The translations under genes were made by a program, and so were the position numbers. Shown in pieces: positions 58,415 through 64,000 of a DNA stretch of 64,000 nucleotides. How positions within the stretch are numbered: position 1 is the first letter of the stretch; the number at the start of each line of letters is the position of its first letter. Below the pieces are notes generated by a model. The model was given only the letters and a program-made list of their open reading frames with translations, searched no databases and was not told the DNA's origin. Source of the stretch: UBA6544 sp038131165 (GTDB lineage Bacteria; Pseudomonadota; Alphaproteobacteria; UBA8366); assembly GCA_038131165.1 (NCBI GenBank), contig JAYPOZ010000005.1:24578-88577 (forward strand). The letters run 5' to 3'.

Positions 58415-58439
58415 GACCCTTTCCTTTCGGAAGGTGAGT

Positions 58440-59375
58440 CTACCACGATTGCGCCGCCGCCAGGAATGCTGCGATTAACAGTCCGAACGACCGGTTCGAC
58501 TTGAACTTGGCGAGGCAGTCCTGCGGATCGCTCGTATCGAGTTTCAACACCTGCCAGGCCAACTGAAGGGCGCCGAACCCGAGCCCGGCGTAGTAGAAGG
58601 TCCCCATGCCCGCAGCGTGCCCGGCCATCCCCAGCATGAGGAGGGCGACAGCATAGAAACCGGCGACCCAAGGTTTGGTTCGGTCGCCGAAGAGAAGAGC
58701 TGTAGAACGGACGCCGATCAAGGCGTCGTCTTCCTTATCTTGATGGGCGTAGATCGTGTCGTAACCGAGAGTCCAAAATATGCCGGCGCCGTAGAGGTAC
58801 AGAACCGGCGCGTCGAGCGAACCCGTGATCGCAGACCATCCAACAAGAGCGCCCCAATTGAACGTCAGACCGAGCCACGCTTGTGGCCAGTAGGTAAAAC
58901 GCTTCATCAGCGGATAGAGCGCGACCAGTCCGAGCGAGGCGATGGCGATGGCGACGGTAAAGCCGTTGAATTGTAGTAGAACGGCCAGGCCGCTGGCGCA
59001 AAGCGCCGCCATGAAGATACCCGCCGCAATGACACTCACTTCGCCGCTGGCGATCGGTCGGCGCGCCGTTCGCGCAACCCGCGCGTCGTAACTGCGGTCG
59101 AGTATATCGTTCCAGACGCAGCCGGCACCCCGCATAACGAACGCGCCGACCGCAAACAGGAGGGCGTAGTACCCCGATTGGCGGGCATCGCCACCCCCCG
59201 CCAGGGCCAGACCCCACCAGCACGGCAGCAGCAAGAGCCAAGTGCCGATAGGCCGGTCCACGCGGGCCAGCGTGAGATAGGGTCGAACAGGAGCAGGTGA
59301 AAAACGGTAGATCCAGCTCTCGGCCACAATATCGCTGGCGCGGGTTAGGCGTTCTGTTCTTGTTGTCTCGAGCAT
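58440..59375 (-). CDS. ubiA: 4-hydroxybenzoate octaprenyltransferase
   Basis: The 311-residue polytopic prenyltransferase has both Asp-rich motifs of UbiA: CVWNDILDRSYDARVARTARRPI (NDxxDxxxD at 89-97) and the second YDTIYAHQDKEDD. About eight to nine hydrophobic helices are visible. It attaches the polyprenyl chain to 4-hydroxybenzoate in the inner membrane during ubiquinone biosynthesis. The gene is divergent from rsmE, which is the usual alphaproteobacterial neighbourhood. Confidence 0.93.
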   Translation of the reverse strand: MLETTRTERLTRASDIVAESWIYRFSPAPVRPYLTLARVDRPIGTWLLLLPCWWGLALAGGGDARQSGYYALLFAVGAFVMRGAGCVWNDILDRSYDARVARTARRPIASGEVSVIAAGIFMAALCASGLAVLLQFNGFTVAIAIASLGLVALYPLMKRFTYWPQAWLGLTFNWGALVGWSAITGSLDAPVLYLYGAGIFWTLGYDTIYAHQDKEDDALIGVRSTALLFGDRTKPWVAGFYAVALLMLGMAGHAAGMGTFYYAGLGFGALQLAWQVLKLDTSDPQDCLAKFKSNRSFGLLIAAFLAAAQSW

Positions 59376-59421
59376 AGGATAATCTTGCAGGATAGCGGAT
59401 TGGTGAACAAGCGATGGAAAG

Positions 59422-60195
59422 ATGACATCGAGCGGTAGCGCGAGGGCACGTCTTTATACGGAAGGCGATCTGGCAGATGGCCGAGCGATCGAATTGACGG
59501 CAGCTCAGGCGCATTATTTGAAGAACGTGCTCCGGCTCTCACCCGGTGCGCCGATTGCCCTCTTTAATGGCAGGGACGGCGAGTGGATGTCGCATATCGC
59601 ATCACTCAGCCGCAACGGCGGTCTGCTCGCGCTCGATGCGCGATCGCGCGCGCAGACCGTCGAGCCCGACCTGTGGCTCCTGTTCGCGCCGATCAAACGG
59701 GCGCGTCTCGATTTCCTGATTCAGAAAGCGGTCGAGCTTGGCGTATCGAGACTGTTGCCGGTATTGACCGAGCATACGGATGTCAACCGGCTGAACGCCG
59801 ACCGTCATCGCGCCAATGTGATCGAAGCGGCGGAACAATGCGAGCGTTTGAGTCTGCCGGACGTAGCGGATGCGTGCGCGCTCGGCGATGTCCTGGCGGG
59901 CTTTCCGGGCGACCGGCGCTTGTTGATTTGCGCCGAAAAAGGCGAGGCCTTGCCCCTTATGGACGTGCTGTCGGCTCCGGATAGAGGTGCCGGCCGCTGG
60001 GCGATCCTGTGCGGGCCCGAAGGCGGCTTCTCTCAGACGGAGCTTGACGGCTTTGCTAAACTCTCTTTTATAACGTTCGTGAGTCTCGGGCCCCGCATCC
60101 TGCGCGCGGAGACCGCCGCCCTTTCTGCGGTGGCTTGTTGGCAGGCGGCATTGGGTGATTGGCGAAGGCGTCCGCCGGATCGGGAACACGCGTGA
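59422..60195 (+). CDS. rsmE: 16S rRNA (uracil(1498)-N(3))-methyltransferase
   Basis: The 257-residue protein is of the SPOUT class. ARLYTEGDL and AHYLKNVLRLSPGAPIALFNGRDGEW form the N-terminal PUA-like RNA-binding domain. The C-terminal SPOUT knot is LLFAPIKRARLDFLIQKAVELGVSRLLPV, then WAILCGPEGGFSQTELDGF, and LGPRILRAETAALSAV. It methylates U1498 of 16S rRNA using SAM. It is followed by gshA with a 36-bp gap, and the two are probably co-transcribed. Confidence 0.94.
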   Translation: MTSSGSARARLYTEGDLADGRAIELTAAQAHYLKNVLRLSPGAPIALFNGRDGEWMSHIASLSRNGGLLALDARSRAQTVEPDLWLLFAPIKRARLDFLIQKAVELGVSRLLPVLTEHTDVNRLNADRHRANVIEAAEQCERLSLPDVADACALGDVLAGFPGDRRLLICAEKGEALPLMDVLSAPDRGAGRWAILCGPEGGFSQTELDGFAKLSFITFVSLGPRILRAETAALSAVACWQAALGDWRRRPPDREHA

Positions 60196-60231
60196 CTTCG
60201 CGGCGCCAGAGGAAAAGGGAAACGCAATCCC

Positions 60232-61487
60232 ATGGCCGCACCCTCTCAGGCCGGTGGAGAACCGATCACCGGCAAAGCCCAGCTCGTCGAATATCTGGAG
60301 GGCGGCTGTAAGCCTCCTGAGAAGTGGCGAATCGGCACCGAGCACGAAAAATTCGTCTACAAGCTCTCGGATTTCAGCCGCCTGAAATACGAAGGTTCGC
60401 CGGGTATTCGAGAGCTGCTGGTAGGCCTGACGCGTTTTGGTTGGGAGCCCGTTTATGAAGGTGAGAACGTCATTGCCCTGCGAAAGGCCGATGGTGCGTC
60501 GGTCTCGCTGGAGCCGGGCGGTCAGTTCGAGCTTTCCGGAGCCATGCTGGAGACGATCCATCAGACTTGCGGCGAAGTGCATACCCATCTCGATGAAGTG
60601 AAGACGGTCTGCGAAGAGATCGGCGCCGGAGTATTGGGCCTCGGCTTCGATCCCAAGTCTCGCCGCGAAGATGTCGGGTGGATGCCCAAAGGCCGTTATA
60701 AGATTATGCGCGAGTATATGCCCAAGAAGGGCAACCACGGCCTCGATATGATGCTCCGCAGCTGCACTGTGCAGGTAAATCTCGATTATGCGTCCGAAGC
60801 GGACATGATCCAAAAAATGCGGGTCAGTCTCGCTTTGCAGCCGATCGCGACGGCGCTTTTTGCAAATTCGCCGTTCGTCGAAGGCAAGCCGTGCGGTTAC
60901 CAGAGTTTCCGCAGTTTTATCTGGACCGATACGGATCCGGATCGGACCGGCATGTTGCCGTTTGTTTTCGACGAAGGGTTCGGCTTCGAAGCGCATGCCG
61001 ATTACGTCCTCGATGTTCCGATGTATTTCGTCTACCGGGACGGCAAATATATCGATGTCAGCGGTAAATCTTTCCGCGATTTTATGGCGCGGAAGTTGTC
61101 GCCGGTCGAGCACATCACGCCGATGATGGGAGATTGGGAAGACCAATTGACGTTGCCGTTCCCGGAAGTGCGTCTCAAGCGCTTCATCGAAATGCGGGGT
61201 GCGGACGGCGGGCCGTGGCGCAGCCTCTGCGCGCTGCCGGCGCTTTGGGTCGGCTTGCTATATAATCAGACTGCTCTTGATGCGGCGTGGGACGTGTGTC
61301 GGGACTGGACCAATGAGGAGCGCGAGTACCTGCGCGCGGAGACTCCGAAGTCGGCGCTCGATACCCCTTTCAGGAACGGAACCGTGCTGGATATTGCACG
61401 GGAGGTCATTTCTATCGCCGAGGTGGGATTAAAGGCCCGCGGGCGCGCGAACGGGATCGGCGAAGACGAGACGATCTTTCTCTCGGA
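60232..61487 (+). CDS. gshA: Glutamate-cysteine ligase, truncated by assembly gap
   Basis: The product is read for 418 residues and then runs into Ns at 61488, so its C-terminus is missing; alphaproteobacterial GshA is usually about 455 residues. It belongs to the plant/alphaproteobacterial type of GCL (GCS2 fold). Key parts are WRIGTEHEKFVYKL, VSLEPGGQFELSGAMLETIHQTC, SCTVQVNLDYASEADMIQKMR and EGKPCGYQSFRSFIWTDTDPDRTGM. It makes gamma-glutamylcysteine, the first step of glutathione synthesis. That is relevant because the GST-like selenoprotein at 9576 would need glutathione. Confidence 0.9.
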
Positions 61488-61587
61488 NNNNNNNNNNNNN
61501 NNNNNNNNNNNNNNNNNNNNNNNNNNNNNNNNNNNNNNNNNNNNNNNNNNNNNNNNNNNNNNNNNNNNNNNNNNNNNNNNNNNNNNN
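61488..61587. other. Assembly gap (100 Ns)
   Basis: Exactly 100 Ns, a conventional scaffold spacer of unknown real length. It hides the 3' end of gshA and the 3' end of the convergent lipoprotein gene. Long reading frames that run through the Ns on either strand are artefacts. Confidence 0.99.
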
Positions 61588-62009
61588 CGAATGGAATCGC
61601 CCGCAACCTGCATGGTCTTGGATACCCTGACATCGTTGCCGGCATCATCCTTGCCCCAGTACTCGATCGTAATGGTATCGCTTTCGAGCCGCGTCGCGAC
61701 GTGATGGTTTGGTTGCACAAGACTCTTGCCGCCGTCGATTCGGTATTTGACACGCGCGCTGAGGCAGGCCTTGCCCAGTTCCACGCAAACCTTTCCGGCT
61801 TCCAGCGTAACCCCTGTCCCCACGGACTCCGAATACCGCCGCATGTGATAGTATTTGTGGCGTCCGTCCACGAACTCATGACGCACCTCAGCCAACTCGA
61901 AGGTGACTTGCGCCGGCCCTGGTCCGATCTGTATCTGCGGTTCCTCGTCGTTACAGGCGCTGAGGGCGACAAGTACGAGAAGTGTTATGACAAGTCTGAT
62001 CTGTCCCAC
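61588..62009 (-). CDS. Small predicted lipoprotein, C-terminus lost in the gap
   Basis: The start is GTG at 62007-62009, 11 bp after the tldD stop and with GGGGGCAGG upstream. The N-terminus VGQIRLVITLLVLVALSACNDEEP is a lipoprotein signal: a basic residue, a hydrophobic core and the lipobox LSAC. The mature part contains VTFELAEVRHEFVDGRHKYYHMRRYSES and paired Cys in KVCVELGKACLSARVKYRI. It would be anchored to a membrane outside the cytoplasm. I do not recognise a family. It is downstream of tldD, probably in the same transcript, and is cut by the Ns before its stop. Confidence 0.7.
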
Positions 62010-62020
62010 CCTGCCCCCAA

Positions 62021-63454
62021 TCAGGCGGCTGTGCCTCCGACCGTAAGGCCATCCAGCCGCATTGTTGGCTGACCGACACCTACGGGAACGCCCTGTCCGT
62101 CCTTTCCGCAGGTGCCGACACCTGGGTCGAGCATCATATCGTTTCCAATCATCGAGACGCGCGTCATGGCATCGGGTCCGTTTCCGATAAGCGTCGCGCC
62201 TTTTACCGGCGGTCCAATCCGGCCGTTCTCGACCAGATAAGCCTCCGTGCATGTAAAGACAAACTTTCCGCTGGTGATATCCACCTGCCCGCCACCGAAA
62301 TTGACGGCGTATAGTCCTTTATCCACCGATGCCAGAATTTCACCCGGATCCTTATCACCGCCCAGCATAATCGTATTTGTCATGCGCGGCATGGGTGCAT
62401 GGGCGAACGACTGCCGGCGCCCGTTTCCTGTGGCTGGCATGCCCATCAGCCGGGCATTCAATCGATCCTGCATGTAGCCGACAAGGATGCCATCTTCGAT
62501 CAGCGTCGTGCTTTTTGTGGGTGTCCCCTCATCATCGATCGACAGCGAACCGCGCCGGTCGGCGATGGTGCCGTCGTCGATTACCGTCACACCGGGCGAG
62601 GCGACCCGCTCTCCCATCAAACCCGCGAAAGCGGACGTCTTCTTACGGTTGAAATCACCTTCGAGACCGTGGCCTATGGCCTCATGCAACAAAATGCCAG
62701 GCCAGCCCGGCCCCAGCACGACCGTCATCTCGCCGGCAGGAGCTGGCACCGAATCCAGGTTGAGCAACGCCTGCCGCAGGGCTTCGTCTGCATACTGACG
62801 CCATGTCTCAGGCGCGAAATGTGAGCTGTATCCGGTCCGCCCGCCTGCACCATAGCTACCGCTTTCCATCCGCTCGCCGTCTTTGGCGATCACCGAGACG
62901 TTCACGCGCACGAGCGGGCGGATATCGGCTGCTCGATACCCGTCGGAACGAATGATCTGAACCGCCTGCCATTCGCCTGAAACGCTGGCCATTACCTGGC
63001 TGACACGAGGGTCTTTCGCTCTGAGGTACGCGTCAATCTCCGCGAGCAAGGCAACCTTCGCTTCGAAGCCGACTTCGCCAAGGGGGTTTGTCTCGGAATA
63101 AAGGCTGACGTTCGTGCCTGCCGGAGGTTCCGCGACCGTTCCGCCGTGACCGGCTCGCACGGCTTTTACCGTTTCTCCGGCTCGGCGGATGGCCGCCTCG
63201 GAAAGTTCGGTCGAATGAGCGTAACCAGCGGCATCCCCCGATACCGAACGCAAACCGAAACCTTGCGTGGTATCGAAGCTCGCGCTCCGGATTCGACCAT
63301 CGTCGTAGGAAATGCTTTCCGATTGGCAGTATTCGAGAAACAACTCGCCGTCATCGGCACCGGCCAGGGCCTCTGAAGTCAACGCCTCCACCCGGCTCCG
63401 ATCCAGGGCCGTCCGTTCGAAGAACAAATCGTCGGTAGTCTTCAGATCGGTCAT
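62021..63454 (-). CDS. tldD: TldD metalloprotease-family protein
   Basis: The start chosen is ATG 63452-63454; the frame from 63475 uses a TTG and adds seven residues. The 477-residue protein shows the TldD metal motif HEAIGH at 257-262 (HExxxH), with GPGWPGILL before it and GHGLEGDFNRKKTSAFAGLMGERVA after it. A later Cys-containing KFVFTCTEAYLVENG is the third ligand region. TldD with TldE/PmbA forms a protease that processes microcin B17, CcdA and other peptides. No tldE neighbour is in the window. Co-directional with the lipoprotein gene. Confidence 0.94.
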   Translation of the reverse strand: MTDLKTTDDLFFERTALDRSRVEALTSEALAGADDGELFLEYCQSESISYDDGRIRSASFDTTQGFGLRSVSGDAAGYAHSTELSEAAIRRAGETVKAVRAGHGGTVAEPPAGTNVSLYSETNPLGEVGFEAKVALLAEIDAYLRAKDPRVSQVMASVSGEWQAVQIIRSDGYRAADIRPLVRVNVSVIAKDGERMESGSYGAGGRTGYSSHFAPETWRQYADEALRQALLNLDSVPAPAGEMTVVLGPGWPGILLHEAIGHGLEGDFNRKKTSAFAGLMGERVASPGVTVIDDGTIADRRGSLSIDDEGTPTKSTTLIEDGILVGYMQDRLNARLMGMPATGNGRRQSFAHAPMPRMTNTIMLGGDKDPGEILASVDKGLYAVNFGGGQVDITSGKFVFTCTEAYLVENGRIGPPVKGATLIGNGPDAMTRVSMIGNDMMLDPGVGTCGKDGQGVPVGVGQPTMRLDGLTVGGTAA

Positions 63455-63930
63455 ACTGCCTTGCCCATACTCCAATACCCCCTCGTCGGGTTGGCGCGAT
63501 CATCGCGATACCGGCTGACGGGAAACTGTCGGTCACTCCGGTAACTGTTGATACACGGGCTGCCGACAGCGCCGCGCTTGTCCGATTCTTTTAGTTTAAC
63601 ACCGTCACATTATTAGATTATTGTTACGACGGCACGCATATTCTTTGCAAGTTGGCGAGCGCGTCGGGTCGTTCGGAGTTTGCGTCGCCCATGGCTATTC
63701 TTGCGGTTTTGCGACATAGTGTCGCTAGCATCGCCAAGCTATCTTGCCGATGCTATAAGATCGCCGCATCGTTAGGCGTCAGGCTTTGTTTCCGCTGGCT
63801 ATTGCCATAGGTTGGAGCAAAGACTGTGTCGAAGGTTTTTTTAATGACGCTGTAATGGGGTAGCGCTTTACGCGCGGTCGGCTCGAAGCTGACGGGATTC
63901 CCAGATGTAGCGGGTGTGGGAGAGTACAGG
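63455..63930. promoter_or_regulatory. Long intergenic region upstream of the cytochrome oxidase-like gene, with RegA/PrrA-like site
   Basis: There is no supported gene in 476 bp. It contains GCGACA-TAG-TGTCGC at 63711-63725, a perfect 6-bp dyad, preceded by TTTT and a T. The motif TGCGACA...GTCGC resembles the two-block consensus of the redox response regulator RegA/PrrA (YGCGRCR...GNCGC). A tract of seven T lies near 63835-63841. Promoters for tldD leftward and for the gene at 63931 rightward must both lie here. Confidence 0.5.
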
Positions 63931-64000
63931 GTGAAAAGGCTTTTTGTTTCCGTTTCCGTCCTGATGTGGTCTGCTTTGGTCGGCCCTGCTGGGGCGAGCG
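63931..64000 (+). CDS. Probable cytochrome c oxidase subunit II (N-terminal signal peptide only)
   Basis: A GTG start at 63931 follows GGGAGAG and opens VKRLFVSVSVLMWSALVGPAGAS, a signal peptide with a basic start, hydrophobic core and AGAS cleavage-like end. The window ends after 23 codons. In many Rhodospirillales tldD is followed by the coxB/ctaC gene in the opposite direction, and the CoxII precursor starts in this way. The assignment relies on that gene order and the leader only. Confidence 0.45.
   Translation, partial: MKRLFVSVSVLMWSALVGPAGAS

Noticed and set aside
59602..61146. Reverse ORF opposite rsmE and gshA
   Set aside because: It spans two conserved housekeeping genes and shows no recognisable domain.
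61266..62252. Reading frames that cross the Ns between gshA and tldD
   Set aside because: The Ns are unknown bases; only the parts outside the gap (gshA to 61487 and the lipoprotein from 62009 to 61588) are supported.

Overview
The window looks like a high-GC alphaproteobacterial chromosome segment, probably a Rhodospirillales-like, aerobic, organic-acid and xenobiotic-degrading bacterium. The support is a ubiA / rsmE / gshA / tldD / probable cox gene set of alphaproteobacterial type near the right end, a rhizobial-type ferredoxin-adenylate cyclase, a MloK1-like channel, and many luciferase-like monooxygenases, CaiB-type CoA-transferases and acyl-CoA dehydrogenases. A run of 100 Ns at 61488-61587 shows that this is a scaffolded draft assembly. 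I saw no rRNA, tRNA, CRISPR array, phage or transposase gene.

Layout. 1-8.4 kb: partial ion channel, ThDP enzyme, solitary molybdenum hydroxylase with a MoaD-like protein, a luciferase-like (LLM) oxidoreductase, a quinone oxidoreductase and a two-domain PPK2 kinase. 8.4-14.1 kb: LLM enzymes, a GST-like protein, an FMN reductase, a MerB-like protein and an amidohydrolase. 14.1-34.8 kb: two histidine kinases, cupins, further LLM enzymes, an aconitase with a divergent LysR, dehydrogenases, a phosphoesterase, and an unusual receiver / Ser-Thr kinase pair. 34.9-36.9 kb: leuCD. 37-43.7 kb: a catabolic run (SDR, Baeyer-Villiger-type monooxygenase, enoyl-CoA hydratase, acyl-CoA dehydrogenase, CoA-transferase). 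43.7-56 kb: racemase-like proteins, epoxide hydrolase, acyl-CoA dehydrogenase, LysR, a broken amidohydrolase and a fused CoA-transferase, with dispersed palindromic repeats. 56-64 kb: redox-linked cyclase and housekeeping genes, ending at what is probably the start of the cytochrome oxidase operon.

The main discovery is a pair of probable selenoproteins only 3 kb apart. In each, an in-frame UGA sits exactly where the family has its functional cysteine, and the reading frame continues with family-typical sequence. The GST-like protein (9576-10274) has UGA at codon 13, in the place of Cys in the CP[WFY]xQR redox motif. The alkylmercury-lyase-like protein (11853-12554) has UGA at codon 156, the position of catalytic Cys159 of MerB. 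It is followed after 11 nt by a perfect 8-bp hairpin with a GGUC tetraloop, the loop of the E. coli fdhF SECIS element. Conventional gene calling would truncate the first protein at its N-terminus and split the second into two hypothetical ORFs. Between them lie an FMN reductase and an LLM oxidoreductase, so a selenium-dependent detoxification or organometal-processing module is a reasonable hypothesis. The Sec machinery (selA, selB, selC, selD) is not in this window and must be elsewhere if the interpretation is right.
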